The notes under the pieces are model-generated. The model saw only the letters and a program-made list of their open reading frames with translations. It searched no databases and was not told the origin of the DNA. Shown here one piece after another: positions 37,503 through 45,796 of a DNA stretch of 64,000 nucleotides. Source of the stretch: Levilactobacillus suantsaiihabitans. GTDB lineage: Bacteria; Bacillota; Bacilli; Lactobacillales; Lactobacillaceae. Made by a program: the position numbers and the translations under genes. Where the stretch lies: NCBI RefSeq assembly GCF_004745505.1, contig NZ_RKLX01000010.1, forward strand, positions 1 to 64,000, read 5' to 3'. How positions within the stretch are numbered: position 1 is the first letter of the stretch; every line of letters starts with the position of its first letter.

Positions 37503-37838
37503 TTATGATTTCGATTCAATCTTCGCTTGCGTCAACCCGTAAGCCAGGTAAGACAGGCACACATAAACAATGGCAAAATACCGGGTGTACCGCGGCAAGA
37601 ACCACAGCGCCCCGAGTAAATAAATCACGGGCCAAATCAACAGCCACCAGCCCGGTTGGCGCTTGTGGGCAATCACCCGACCAACCGCAATGGCCAAACA
37701 CCCATTGATCAAGACGAGCCACAGGCCAAAGCGTATGACCGGATCCAGACCGATTAACGTTGCTAACGCGGGCAACCCCACGCCCATGACGACGGCGATG
37801 AGCCAGTAGCGCCAGCCAATTTTTTCTAAAAATGCCAT
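37503..37838 (-). CDS. Hypothetical small membrane protein
   Basis: About 111 residues with four predicted membrane helices and a short charged C-terminus; no motif that I recognise. It stands between rsmE and rel in the same direction with small gaps, so it may belong to their transcription unit. The start is uncertain: GTG at 37847 or ATG at 37838, neither with a strong Shine-Dalgarno. Confidence 0.75.
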   Translation of the reverse strand: MAFLEKIGWRYWLIAVVMGVGLPALATLIGLDPVIRFGLWLVLINGCLAIAVGRVIAHKRQPGWWLLIWPVIYLLGALWFLPRYTRYFAIVYVCLSYLAYGLTQAKIESKS

Positions 37839-37904
37839 CCCTGTCACCCATTTCTCTTAATAATTGCAACTATTTTAGCATGTTTCCGCCTAGATTTCAC
37901 CCAC

Positions 37905-38654
37905 TTATCTGGGTTGTTGGAGCTCTAGAACCATGGAGACCGCCGCCAAGAAGTACAGCGGGGCCGTTTCCGTCCGCAAGATTCGCGGTCCCAAGCCGAC
38001 CAGCGTGGCGTTAGCGGCCTGCGCTTGCGTGACCTCGGCCGGGCTGATGCCGCCCTCGGGGCCAAAGATGGCCAGGAGCTGTTGACCGGCTTTCACGGCC
38101 TGGAGCTGTTGGTTCAAGGCGCTTTGTTCCCCCTGCTTGGCCGATTCCTCGTAGGCCATCACAGCCACGTCATGGGGCGCGTTTAGCACTGCCGCCAGGT
38201 TCTTGGCGTAGCTCACCGTGGGGCGTTTCAACCGGTGGGCCTGTTCTGCGGCCCCGTGAGCGATCTTGGTCAAGCGCGTCACCTTCTTAGCGACCTTGTT
38301 GCCCTGCCACTTGGCGACCGACCAGTCTGCCCCGTAGAAAATGATGTGGGTGACCCCGAGTTCGGTGGCCTTTTGTGTGATCCACTCCGCCTTTTCTTGC
38401 TTGGGCAACCCACAGGCAATCGTCACGTCAACCGGCAGTTCCACTGACGGCGTCGGCACCGCAGTTAAGGCCACGGTGGCCGGGTCGTCTAGCGTCAGTA
38501 ATTTGCCGTGAAACAGGTGGGCCGTGTCATCCACGAACTCGGCTTGTGCCCCGACCTCGGCGCGCAACACCGTGACCCAGTGATGATAAATGGCCGGCGT
38601 AAGGCTGATCCGCTCACCGTCGTGGACCGTTGTGTCTAAGAAATACCGTTGCAT
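37905..38654 (-). CDS. rsmE: 16S rRNA (uracil-1498-N3)-methyltransferase RsmE
   Basis: SPOUT-class methyltransferase of 249 residues that methylates U1498 in the decoding region of 16S rRNA. The N-terminal PUA-like part (HHWVTVLRAEVG) is followed by the knotted SAM-binding part with IFGPEGGISPAEV and LGPRILRTETAPL. It starts three bases after the prmA stop codon, so the pair is coupled. Confidence 0.96.
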   Translation of the reverse strand: MQRYFLDTTVHDGERISLTPAIYHHWVTVLRAEVGAQAEFVDDTAHLFHGKLLTLDDPATVALTAVPTPSVELPVDVTIACGLPKQEKAEWITQKATELGVTHIIFYGADWSVAKWQGNKVAKKVTRLTKIAHGAAEQAHRLKRPTVSYAKNLAAVLNAPHDVAVMAYEESAKQGEQSALNQQLQAVKAGQQLLAIFGPEGGISPAEVTQAQAANATLVGLGPRILRTETAPLYFLAAVSMVLELQQPR

Positions 38655-38657
38655 ACC

Positions 38658-39608
38658 TTATTCATCCTCCGTGGGCTTGTGCGCGATCACCCCGCGCCAA
38701 TCTTTCATTTGTAAAATGTTATCAATGATGAAGCCCTGCTTTTCCTGAGCAGCCACGACCTCAGCCAGCTTGTCGGCAATGATGCCAGATGTCAGGAAGT
38801 AGCCCCCATCGTGGAGGTTCTCCCAAGCCTGAGGGATCAACGGCAAGATGATCTCGGCCAAGATGTTGGCCACGACCAAGTCGACCGGTTGGTGAATCCC
38901 CTTCAACAGGTCATTGGGTTTGGCCACGATGTCTTTAGCCACCGGGTTCAAGTCCAGGTTAGTCTTAGCGGAACGAACCGCCACCTCGTCTAGGTCAAAG
39001 GCCGTGATCTGCTTGACACCCAGGTACTTGGCAGCGATGCTCAAGACCCCAGAACCGGTCCCTACGTCATACATGGTCTCGCCACCGCGAACCACCATTT
39101 CTAACGCTGTCAGAGATAACCGCGTGGTCGGGTGTGTCCCGGTCCCAAAGGCCATCCCTGGGTCCAGACGAATCACGTGTTCGTCGGGTTGAGCCGGTTG
39201 GTAGTTCTCCCAACTGGGACTGACGGTCAAATACCGCGTGACCCGCACGGGATGATAGTACTTCTGCCAAGCCGTGGCCCAACTCTCATCGTCAACGGCC
39301 TTGGTCGTAACGGTCCCTGGTGTCGGGTCCAAGCCAAACTTGGTCAAGTCGCTGACCCGTTGCTTGATGGTCGGTAAGATTTCGGGGACAAAAATGGTCT
39401 CGGGATAGTAGGCGCTGATCTCCGCGCCACTGGTCCGGTGCGGAATCGTGGCCAGATCCACGACCTCACCATATTTACCCGGCTTGAGGTTGGCGTAGTC
39501 GGCGGCGTCTTCGATCTTCACACCACTGGCCCCAGCCTCCTGTAAGATGTTACTAACGGCCTCAACGGCTTCGTTGGTAGTAATGACACTGACTTCGGTC
39601 CATTGCAT
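38658..39608 (-). CDS. prmA: Ribosomal protein L11 methyltransferase
   Basis: SAM-dependent enzyme that trimethylates ribosomal protein L11. The 316-residue product has an N-terminal substrate-binding domain and a Rossmann domain with [37 protein letters not shown] and [18 protein letters not shown] precedes the ATG. The leader is about 150 nt long and contains a fragment of family A. Confidence 0.96.
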   Translation of the reverse strand: MQWTEVSVITTNEAVEAVSNILQEAGASGVKIEDAADYANLKPGKYGEVVDLATIPHRTSGAEISAYYPETIFVPEILPTIKQRVSDLTKFGLDPTPGTVTTKAVDDESWATAWQKYYHPVRVTRYLTVSPSWENYQPAQPDEHVIRLDPGMAFGTGTHPTTRLSLTALEMVVRGGETMYDVGTGSGVLSIAAKYLGVKQITAFDLDEVAVRSAKTNLDLNPVAKDIVAKPNDLLKGIHQPVDLVVANILAEIILPLIPQAWENLHDGGYFLTSGIIADKLAEVVAAQEKQGFIIDNILQMKDWRGVIAHKPTEDE

Positions 39609-39761
39609 AGGTATTGGTCCTCCTCATAAGGGTTTGCAGGTAGTTTTTAAGATGGTACTGTTGGTGTACTGACGGGCGAAACGTGTACCCCCAGGCAACC
39701 CGTTTCGTCCTTGACAGTCAGTTTTTATCGGCAAATGCCACGATAGAAACGTCTACTATTA

Positions 39762-39791
39762 ATTATAGAGGAAATGCCCCGGAAAAGCCAA
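39762..39791 (-). promoter_or_regulatory. Probable prmA-rsmE promoter
   Basis: TATAAT (39762-39767) with TTGGCT (39786-39791) 18 bp upstream on the minus strand. The leader, 39609-39755, includes a CGAAACG/CGTTTCG hairpin derived from family A at about 39675-39710. Confidence 0.6.
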
Positions 39792-39867
39792 ACTCACGGT
39801 CAACTTATTGCCAACTGAAGGTTGAACGGTGGCAATCGGCTGGATTCATTATCAATATACAACTTGT

Positions 39868-39912
39868 GACGCTGGGGCGGACGGGTCGTCTCGACGCCTC
39901 GCTTTGAATTGA
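39868..39912. repeat. Family D fragment
   Basis: GGACGGGTCGTCTCGACGCCTCGCTTTGA is the middle of family D in the orientation of copy 2, heavily shortened, and lies next to family A copy 7. Confidence 0.5.
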
Positions 39913-39919
39913 AACGTGG

Positions 39920-40128
39920 GCCTGGGACCTCTCAGGCTTGTTCCGCTTTCACCTTTACATAGCCGAAACGTGCGCCAACAGGCAACTGGACTTTCACTTT
40001 TACATAGCTGAAACGTGCGCCAACAGGCAGCCGGTTCCGCTTAAACCTGATAACCAAACAATCCAAGACCAGGATTATTCGGTTATCAGCCTTAATGCTC
40101 GCCGGCTAATCGCCTTTTGGCCCACTCT
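39920..40128 (+). repeat. Intergenic repeat family A, copy 7, with a 45-bp internal tandem duplication
   Basis: A full copy in which the block CTTTCACCTTTACATAGC...CAACAGGCAACTGG (39946-39990) is repeated as 39991-40035 with a few substitutions, making it longer than the other copies. The open frame 39938-40135 is this repeat read as protein. Confidence 0.88.
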
Positions 40129-40134
40129 TGTATA

Positions 40135-40170
40135 AGAAAAGAGCCCAAAACAATCGCTGTTCTGAGCTCA
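40135..40170 (-). terminator. Terminator of the 106-residue hypothetical gene
   Basis: GAGCTCAGAACA pairs with TGTTTTGGGCTC and is followed by TTTTCTT on the minus strand. Confidence 0.85.
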
Positions 40171-40201
40171 CCACTAAAGATAACCTAAATTTTAAACGGC
40201 C

Positions 40202-40522
40202 TTAGACCTTCTCGGCATCGTCCTTGTGGTCCGCACGACGTTGCTCGCGCTGGGCTAGGTGCGTTTCCAAGTAATCTAACATATCCGCTTCATTTTGAAA
40301 CACACGGGGATGCTTTTGCTTGTGCAGCCGCAAATCAATCTCGTTAATTCGCTGACGGCCGGTCCACGTGTGACCATAACGAATGATTACCCGATTATTG
40401 AGCGAATTTTCTTGACCGAATTTAAAGACGTAGACGCTCTCTGGCGCCATCAATGGCCGAATATACGACTTTTCATAACGATAATTGTGTTGTCGTAAAA
40501 ACTCTTTCGTTCGACTCAGCAT
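40202..40522 (-). CDS. Hypothetical protein, 106 residues
   Basis: Not recognised. A small, strongly charged soluble protein with alternating basic and acidic stretches (YRYEKSYIRP, NEIDLRLHKQKHP) and a lysine/aspartate-rich tail; no membrane segment or cysteine. The start at 40522 has an excellent GGAGGTGATTACC Shine-Dalgarno. It has its own terminator, so it is probably a single-gene unit. Positions 40532-40799 upstream contain no other gene. Confidence 0.75.
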   Translation of the reverse strand: MLSRTKEFLRQHNYRYEKSYIRPLMAPESVYVFKFGQENSLNNRVIIRYGHTWTGRQRINEIDLRLHKQKHPRVFQNEADMLDYLETHLAQREQRRADHKDDAEKV

Positions 40523-40799
40523 GGTAATCACCTCCTATATCATGACAATCTACTAGGCTGACGCAACGACGCTAGGCCGTTTCGGTTGCCGTACCCATTA
40601 AAATGTATCAATAATTGATAATAGTTGATTTCCCCAGAGAATGCAAGCAAAACGTTTACGTTGCCGCGCTTTCACAATTCATGAAAGCACTGGTCTGCGG
40701 AAAATAACCATTATGAAACCACTTACATATTGTACCGTACTTTGGCCATTTATGAAACCATCTCATCAGGAGAAATTCGTGATTGGCCAGTTTTTCAGT

Positions 40800-41195
40800 C
40801 TAACAAGACGTGCCCTTGGCCGTCAGCCCCCGGTCGAAGGCTGCCAGGACCGTGGCGCCGTCCGCAATTTGGACCGCGTTGTCCAGCACGTGGGCGTCGT
40901 CTTTCAAGGAAATTTGGCCTTGCCCGTAATCCATGGCCACCCCGGTCTCGAGAAAGACCAGGTCGTACGGCGAGGTCCACAGATGCAATCCCGCCGCATT
41001 TTCCAGTGGCACCGCATAGTCTGAATCTGGCTGGTCCAAAACGATCAGCGTGAAGTTGGTCCCAATCGTGCACGCCCCGCCCTGCAGGGAGTATTTGCCG
41101 CCACCATCATCCGTAATCAACACGAGTTCCTTATCCGCCAGCTGGCGCTGTTTCAAGTGTGCCACCAAGACGTCGCTTAATTTAATCGCTGCCAT
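40800..41195 (-). CDS. HesB/IscA-like (FeS biosynthesis) family protein
   Basis: A 131-residue protein with the A-type FeS-carrier fold pattern: an early IKLSDVLVAHLKQR helix, a GGKYSLQGGACTIGTNFTLIVLD core and LHLWTSPYDLVFLETGVAMDYG. Classical carriers use three cysteines; here only C42 and the terminal C131 are present, so cluster binding is doubtful. Lactobacilli often have such divergent members with unknown role. ATG at 41195 follows AAAGGGG. Confidence 0.75.
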   Translation of the reverse strand: MAAIKLSDVLVAHLKQRQLADKELVLITDDGGGKYSLQGGACTIGTNFTLIVLDQPDSDYAVPLENAAGLHLWTSPYDLVFLETGVAMDYGQGQISLKDDAHVLDNAVQIADGATVLAAFDRGLTAKGTSC

Positions 41196-41381
41196 CTTGT
41201 ACCCCTTTCTCATTGCCACCATAACTTCGTCATGACGTGAGCGTTCACCCCATTAACTTACCTCTAGTTTAATACAAATGGGAGCAGCTTTCACCTGAAA
41301 CGCCACTCCGCGTTTTGGTTGCAATTTATAACAAAATCGTTAAGAATAGACTTAAATCTCATTCGAGGAGGCACTTCATTC

Positions 41382-41759
41382 GTGTTAAAAGAATTTAAAG
41401 AATTTATCGCCCGCGGCAACGTCATGGACCTGGCCGTTGGGGTCATCGTCGGGGCTGCTTTCACCGCCATTGTTAATTCGTTGGTCACCAACCTGATCAA
41501 CCCCTTGCTGGGCATCTTCGTGGGTAGCATCGACTTTTCCAACCTGGTCTTGACGGTCGGCAGCGCACATTTCCGCTACGGCGCGTTCATCAATTCCGTG
41601 ATTAATTTCTTAATCATCGCCTTCGTGGTCTTCTTGTTGATCAAGCTGATCAACAAGGTCTTGGCCAAGCCGGCCGAGGAACCCAGCGAACCGACGCCTA
41701 CGCAAGAAGAAAAGTATTTGCAAGAAATCGTTGAATTATTGAAGAAACAGGACAAGTAA
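41382..41759 (+). CDS. mscL: Large-conductance mechanosensitive channel MscL
   Basis: Homopentameric emergency valve that opens on hypo-osmotic shock. The 125-residue product starts [26 protein letters not shown] (first membrane helix), has a second helix around [19 protein letters not shown] and a charged C-terminal helix. The start is GTG at 41382, ten bases after GAGGAGG; the frame extends 21 codons upstream without support. Single gene on the plus strand. Confidence 0.95.
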   Translation: MLKEFKEFIARGNVMDLAVGVIVGAAFTAIVNSLVTNLINPLLGIFVGSIDFSNLVLTVGSAHFRYGAFINSVINFLIIAFVVFLLIKLINKVLAKPAEEPSEPTPTQEEKYLQEIVELLKKQDK

Positions 41760-41761
41760 AA

Positions 41762-41827
41762 ATTTGAAGGTTGAAAGGTTAATTGCCGTAATAACGGTAT
41801 TCTGACACCTAAAATTGGTGAAACCAG
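41762..41827 (+). repeat. Intergenic repeat family C, copy 1
   Basis: TGAAGGTTGAA, then ATTGCC-TAAT-ACGGTATTCTGACACC and TAAAATTGG-GAAACCA. The same blocks in the same order occur at 58220-58294. It is joined to family B copy 2. Confidence 0.7.
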
Positions 41828-41950
41828 GCGCCTGCGTCAGCCAGGGTTCCGCCTGCTCTGGGGAACACCTCCAGCCTGAGAAGCGGGCTTCCGGTTCGCT
41901 GGCTCCACCCTGGCTGCCTCCGGCAAGGTTGACGGCTATCAGCAATACTG
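41822..41950 (+). repeat. Intergenic repeat family B, copy 2
   Basis: Blocks GCCTGCG, CAGCCAGGGTTCCGCCTGCT, GGGGAACACCTCCAGCC, AGAAGCGGGCTTCCGGTTCGC and GGCTGCCTCCGGCAAGGTTG match copy 1 at 17935-18150. The arms CAGCCAGGG and CCCTGGCTG can form a large hairpin. Confidence 0.75.
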
Positions 41951-42060
41951 TGTTAATGATAGGCCAGTCGTCACTATAGTTACCACCTGGGGTTAAGGCA
42001 ACTGTTACTAACACGCACTACCGTAGCTGAGAGTTCGCTAATTATGGGTTCAGCCGCCTA

Positions 42061-42181
42061 AACAGGCGGTTAACTGGCGAGCATTAACGGTGCTAGGCGG
42101 ATAATCCCGGACCTGGATGATTTGTCTAGCACCGTTAAGCGGAACCAGCTGCCTGTTGGCGCACGTTTCGGCCATGAGGCC
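42061..42181 (-). repeat. Intergenic repeat family A, copy 8
   Basis: Same subtype as copy 1: outer arms CAGGCGGTTAACTGGCGAGCA and CCAGCTGCCTG, inner arms AACGGTGCTAGG and CTAGCACCGTT, with GCACGTTTCGGCCATGAGGCC following. Positions 41951-42060 show nothing else. Confidence 0.85.
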
Positions 42182-42230
42182 ACAATTCTAGCTGATTCTC
42201 GTCTGTCAACCCTCAGATAAAAACGACGTT

Positions 42231-42275
42231 AACGCTGGTTTCCCCACGATTGTGGGTAAGCCAGCGTTTTTTGTC
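42231..42275. terminator. Bidirectional hairpin terminator
   Basis: AACGCTGG and CCAGCGTT arms with an inner CCCAC/GTGGG stem are followed by TTTTTTG on the plus strand; the minus strand also has a T run. No gene ends immediately upstream, so it may protect the following operon from read-through. Confidence 0.75.
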
Positions 42276-42454
42276 CCAGTGGGCGTACGGCTTAAACTGC
42301 CATTTTTTCGTGAACTGACTGAATCTTTCAAAAATTTTAACTTTAAGGGTTGCGACACCGCGGACCTTCTCATAGAATTAGTGATGGACCCACACCATTT
42401 AAGGAAACAATCATGATGACTAAAGTGGCAAATCACGGGGAGGAAGATCAACTC

Positions 42455-43081
42455 ATGCTTTTTGCAATTCTATGGCTCGCCTTATGGGGCGGTGCCGCCT
42501 ACTGGGCCTTCAAGGGGCCCCGACGTCGCCGCCTCTTGGGCAGCGTGTTGGTAGGCTTAGCGTTACTGGGGAGCGTCGGCGGATTGGCCGCCAGCCAACC
42601 TACCAACACGGTTAAGACCAAAACGGTGCGCGTCGGCACCCAGCGACTGGCCAAGGCCCGCGCCGAATCGCGTCGCTTGGCAGTCCTGGTCAGCCAGCAG
42701 GCCGCCAGTAGCGACCAGCTCGCCGCCCAATCCAGCTCACTAGCAGCTAGCAGCAGTCGACTGGCCAGCAGCCAACACGCTAGCAGTCAGTCCGCTGCCA
42801 AGCAAGCCGCTAAGGCAGCGGCGGCCAGTCAACGCCAGGCCAGTCACGCCCAGACCAGCAGTGCCACGCAGGTCAGTCGCACCCAGCACACGGCCAGCAG
42901 CCACACCACGGCTAAGGGGGACGTCACGACCGGACGCGCCGGCAAAATCATTGGCAATAAGAACTCTAAAATCTATCACGTTTCCGGTCAGGCCGGCTAC
43001 CACATGAACAGTAGCAATGCCGTTTACTTCCAGACGGAAGCTCAGGCCAAGGCCGCCGGCTACAGAAAGGCGCTCCGTTAA
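42455..43081 (+). CDS. Membrane-anchored protein with C-terminal sunset-type domain
   Basis: A 208-residue protein: two hydrophobic helices (residues 1-16 and about 26-44) with RRRR between them, a long Ser/Ala/Gln-rich linker (about 65-150), and a C-terminal module with GKIIGNKNSKIYHVSGQAGYHM and YFQTEAQAKAAGYRKA. That module is the sunset domain often fused to or next to DNA-entry-type nucleases in lactobacilli. ATG at 42455 has GGAGG upstream; ATGs at 42413/42416 are possible. The stop is one base before the nuclease gene, so the two are coupled. Confidence 0.82.
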   Translation: MLFAILWLALWGGAAYWAFKGPRRRRLLGSVLVGLALLGSVGGLAASQPTNTVKTKTVRVGTQRLAKARAESRRLAVLVSQQAASSDQLAAQSSSLAASSSRLASSQHASSQSAAKQAAKAAAASQRQASHAQTSSATQVSRTQHTASSHTTAKGDVTTGRAGKIIGNKNSKIYHVSGQAGYHMNSSNAVYFQTEAQAKAAGYRKALR

Positions 43082-43082
43082 G

Positions 43083-43931
43083 ATGAAAAAATTACTGATC
43101 AGTACCCTTACCTTACTCAGTCTCGGGGTCGTTGGCTTAAGTGGTTGCGCACGCAATGACACCAGTGCGACCGCCAAACAGACCAGCACCAAGGTCGTTT
43201 ACGACCACCGACCCCAGCAAAAGGCCCGCCGATTAGAACGCCAAAATTCCGCGACGGCTGCCAAATTGGCCAGTGACCAGCAGAGCCTAGCGCATAAACG
43301 AGCCAAGCTTAAGCAACGGGCCAAGACGCCTACCGCAAAACAGACCCCGTCTCAGCCTAAGTTGGCTAACCGGACTTACGCGGGCCAACAAGAAATCACC
43401 CTGAATCACAACGACCCCGGCTTCTCAGCTAAACAATTGTCTAAGGCCCACGGGGCTTGGCAGACCTATCACGCCCTGGACCGTTTAAATCGCGTCACGG
43501 GCGCCGCGGCACTGTTGAACCAGTCCTTAATGCCGACCGCCCAGCGGGAAGCTCTTACCGTCGACCCCACCGGTTGGCACAATAAGCGGACACATCACGG
43601 GTGGCTCTACAACCGCAGCCATCTCATCGGTTACCAATTTACCGGCCAAAATAACAATCCGAAAAATTTGATGACCGGGACGCGCACCTTGAACAATCCA
43701 CTGATGTTACATAACGAAATGGACATCGCCACCTACCTGCACGCCAGCAAGTCCCATTACGTCCGCTACACCGTCACGCCAGTCTTTCGCGGCAACGAAC
43801 TCGTCGCCCGCGGCGTGCACATGCGGGCACAGTCGTTGGGGTCGAACGCGGTGCATTTCAACGTTTATATTTTTAACGTCGAACCCGGTTACACCATTGA
43901 CTACGCCACCGGCTACAGTCACGCCAGCTAG
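43083..43931 (+). CDS. Lipoprotein DNA/RNA non-specific endonuclease (EndA/NucA-like)
   Basis: Surface-exposed nuclease of 282 residues. A lipobox (LSGC, C22) anchors it to the membrane; a charged Ala/Lys/Gln-rich linker follows, and the catalytic part from about residue 120 has NRSHLIGYQFTG with the general-base histidine, NLMTGTRTLNNP with the metal-binding asparagine, and a typical ending MRAQSLG...FNVYIFNVEPG. Such enzymes degrade extracellular DNA or nick it for uptake. It forms an operon with the sunset-domain protein upstream and the small secreted protein downstream. Confidence 0.92.
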   Translation: MKKLLISTLTLLSLGVVGLSGCARNDTSATAKQTSTKVVYDHRPQQKARRLERQNSATAAKLASDQQSLAHKRAKLKQRAKTPTAKQTPSQPKLANRTYAGQQEITLNHNDPGFSAKQLSKAHGAWQTYHALDRLNRVTGAAALLNQSLMPTAQREALTVDPTGWHNKRTHHGWLYNRSHLIGYQFTGQNNNPKNLMTGTRTLNNPLMLHNEMDIATYLHASKSHYVRYTVTPVFRGNELVARGVHMRAQSLGSNAVHFNVYIFNVEPGYTIDYATGYSHAS

Positions 43932-43991
43932 ACTTGGTCCAATCCTGAAGACGCTAAAAGCTGAGGACACCCTTTGAGGAGGCCTTTCACC

Positions 43992-44243
43992 ATGAAACAC
44001 CTGCGCCAAGCAGTTGCCATCATTGCCGTCACCTTTACGTTGGGCGGCGTCGTTGAACCACTGACCACCCCCATTCCCACTGCCCAAGCCAAGGCCACGA
44101 AGGTTTGGATTGCCCCGAACCACGGTCACCGCTACCACTACAGTAAGACCTGCCGCGGACTGAACCACGCCGGCAAGCTCAAGCACGTGACCAAGAAATG
44201 GGCCAAGCACCATCATTACACGTTGTGCGGCTGGGAAAAATAG
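43992..44243 (+). CDS. Small secreted His/Cys-containing protein
   Basis: An 83-residue protein with a signal peptide (cleavage likely after AQA33). The mature part is histidine-rich: a GHRYHYSKTCRGL motif and a terminal HHHYTLCGWEK give two cysteines and several histidines that could bind a metal or form a disulfide. Similar YH-x4-C...CGW modules accompany secreted nucleases in lactobacilli. GAGGAGG precedes ATG 43992, 60 bp after the nuclease stop. No function can be assigned. Confidence 0.78.
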   Translation: MKHLRQAVAIIAVTFTLGGVVEPLTTPIPTAQAKATKVWIAPNHGHRYHYSKTCRGLNHAGKLKHVTKKWAKHHHYTLCGWEK

Positions 44244-44258
44244 CCGGTCACTAATCAT

Positions 44259-44299
44259 GAAAAACCGCCTGCGGCCCTGAGGCCACAGGCGGTTTTTCA
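44259..44299 (+). terminator. Terminator of the nuclease operon
   Basis: AAAAACCGCCTG pairs with CAGGCGGTTTTT around a GGCC-containing loop, about 15 bp after the stop codon. Confidence 0.9.
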
Positions 44300-44354
44300 T
44301 AGCTAATGCCCCGTCACGTCGTAAAATGAGGCTACCCATTTGGGCTGAAAATGC

Positions 44355-44360
44355 TATACT
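44355..44360 (+). promoter_or_regulatory. Extended -10 promoter of the 119-residue hypothetical gene
   Basis: TATACT preceded by TGC, about 90 bp before the start codon; no clear -35 box is present. Confidence 0.55.
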
Positions 44361-44449
44361 ATTTAGAGATACGATTTTCTTAAGATAGCACGGGAATTCT
44401 AAAAGTTTTAAACGTAACTTATTTTTAGTGAATCTAGAGGTCGACGAAG

Positions 44450-44809
44450 ATGAAAGAACAACAGGAATTTACGGAAACGGATTGGCAACGGGCGCAAACA
44501 GCAGTCTTTGATGAATACGATTTATTCACGAAGCAACTACACGTGGAGGGTGTCGACTACACGATTCTGCAGGCCCGCCGCATCGTCATTTATCAGGACT
44601 TGGTGGAGGAATGGCGGCACAGCGCTTCGACACTCAAGGTCGACTTGGAAGACAACGTCCAGGCGCTCACAGTTTTCGAAGACCTCGCCACGGATGGCAA
44701 GAGCCACCTGCTCGACCGTTGCGCCACCAAGATGGAAAAGTGGCCGGACTACATCCCCTCACCGTTGACCATCTGGTTGGAGCTCGCAGAAGATGCAGAA
44801 CGCGAATAG
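44450..44809 (+). CDS. Hypothetical acidic protein, 119 residues
   Basis: Not recognised. A soluble, acidic, mostly helical protein (for example TETDWQRAQTAVFDEYDLF and LVEEWRHSASTLKVDLEDNVQAL) with one cysteine and no secretion signal. AGAGGT lies eight bases before the ATG. It has its own promoter-like sequence, and a terminator shared with the convergent gene follows. Confidence 0.7.
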   Translation: MKEQQEFTETDWQRAQTAVFDEYDLFTKQLHVEGVDYTILQARRIVIYQDLVEEWRHSASTLKVDLEDNVQALTVFEDLATDGKSHLLDRCATKMEKWPDYIPSPLTIWLELAEDAERE

Positions 44810-44868
44810 GTTGGCGGATAATTAATTAAGCATCTCACGGTCAGCGGTAACGCTGGCTTATTGACATA

Positions 44869-44910
44869 AAGGACCAGGATGACGATAACAACGCCACCCT
44901 GGTCCTTTTC
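44869..44910. terminator. Bidirectional terminator between convergent small genes
   Basis: AAAGGACCAGG pairs with CCTGGTCCTTTTC; both strands carry T residues after the stem. It can serve the genes ending at 44809 (plus) and 44912 (minus). Confidence 0.8.
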
Positions 44911-44911
44911 A

Positions 44912-45160
44912 TTAGGCCTGTACCCGGACACCCAAATCAATCAATTCCAAGTCCTCTAATTTATTCAGTCGCAGTGCCACTTCTTGCGGTGACATCGCCA
45001 GCTCCCCGGCTGGAATCACGCAGTCGTTGGTCCACGACCAGTTGCAAATATGCTCCAATAATTCAATATCCGTATCGTCCAGGTCATCAATTACTTGCGA
45101 TAGGTGATCCAAGAAACCAATCGGTCCGTTATGAAACTGAAACGCCAATCCTTTCGTCAT
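44912..45160 (-). CDS. Hypothetical protein, 82 residues, possible winged-helix-like tail
   Basis: Not recognised. A small acidic protein with helix 15-35 rich in Asp/Glu (LSQVIDDLDDTDIELLEHI); the C-terminal part, GELAMSPQEVALRLNKLEDLELIDLG, resembles the recognition half of a small winged helix, but it is too short to assert DNA binding. ATG at 45160 follows GGGGG. Positions 45161-45396 upstream hold no gene that I can support. Confidence 0.65.
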   Translation of the reverse strand: MTKGLAFQFHNGPIGFLDHLSQVIDDLDDTDIELLEHICNWSWTNDCVIPAGELAMSPQEVALRLNKLEDLELIDLGVRVQA

Positions 45161-45396
45161 TGGGTCCGCCCCCTTCAACAGCACGTGCCAGCAGTTATAA
45201 AGATACTAGTAGCGTACCATCTGGCAGCGCTGAGCGCACGCGCTGGGACTTGGCTGGATAGGTCGGTTTCTAAACAAACGGGAGCCCCGCCAAATACACG
45301 TGGCACTCACCGACAGCAGGAGCTGATGGTCATCTCGCTTGCCATTTTGTTCAGTATCCTTTGTCGTACAGCCAATTCATGAACCATCACCTGAAA

Positions 45397-45780
45397 CTAC
45401 ACTTCCAATTTTGCACGTAACGCTTCCGTCAAAACCTGAGAGACGTTGATCTTCCGTTCCTTAGCCATCACGTTCAGGTATTCAGGAATTGTCACATTCT
45501 TGCGCACCGTCCGGGAGTACTTGAGGCGAAATTCTGCTAAATCCACGGAAATGTAGACCAGGGATTCACCGTCTTTTAGGGCAATATCTTTGGGATTAGA
45601 CGGCTTGGGATATGCCGTTTGGTCTTCCAGCAAGTTACCAATCAAATCCTCCGCCATGGTTACAGCGTCCAGCGCATCATTGCCCTGGGTAAATCCCCCC
45701 GGAAGATCAGGAACCCGCACAAAAATATAATCCCCATCTTGACTAAAAATCGCTGGATAAATGACCCTGTCTTTTTTCAT
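45397..45780 (-). CDS. hicB: HicB family antitoxin
   Basis: Antitoxin of a HicAB type II toxin-antitoxin pair, 127 residues. The N-terminal part (YPAIFSQDGDYIFVRVPDLPGGFTQG) is the degraded RNase H-like HicB fold that plugs the toxin; the C-terminal part (NVTIPEYLNVMAKERKINVSQVLTEALRAKL) is a ribbon-helix-helix DNA-binding domain for autorepression. ATG at 45780 follows AAGGAG. The reading frame looks intact while the toxin gene in front is frameshifted. Confidence 0.92.
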   Translation of the reverse strand: MKKDRVIYPAIFSQDGDYIFVRVPDLPGGFTQGNDALDAVTMAEDLIGNLLEDQTAYPKPSNPKDIALKDGESLVYISVDLAEFRLKYSRTVRKNVTIPEYLNVMAKERKINVSQVLTEALRAKLEV

Positions 45781-45796
45781 ATCATCGGTCTCCTTT

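Noticed and set aside
40640-40665. Catabolite-responsive element-like sequence (GTAAACGTTTTGC)
   Set aside because: It mismatches the consensus at both ends, and no gene starts downstream in a suitable position.
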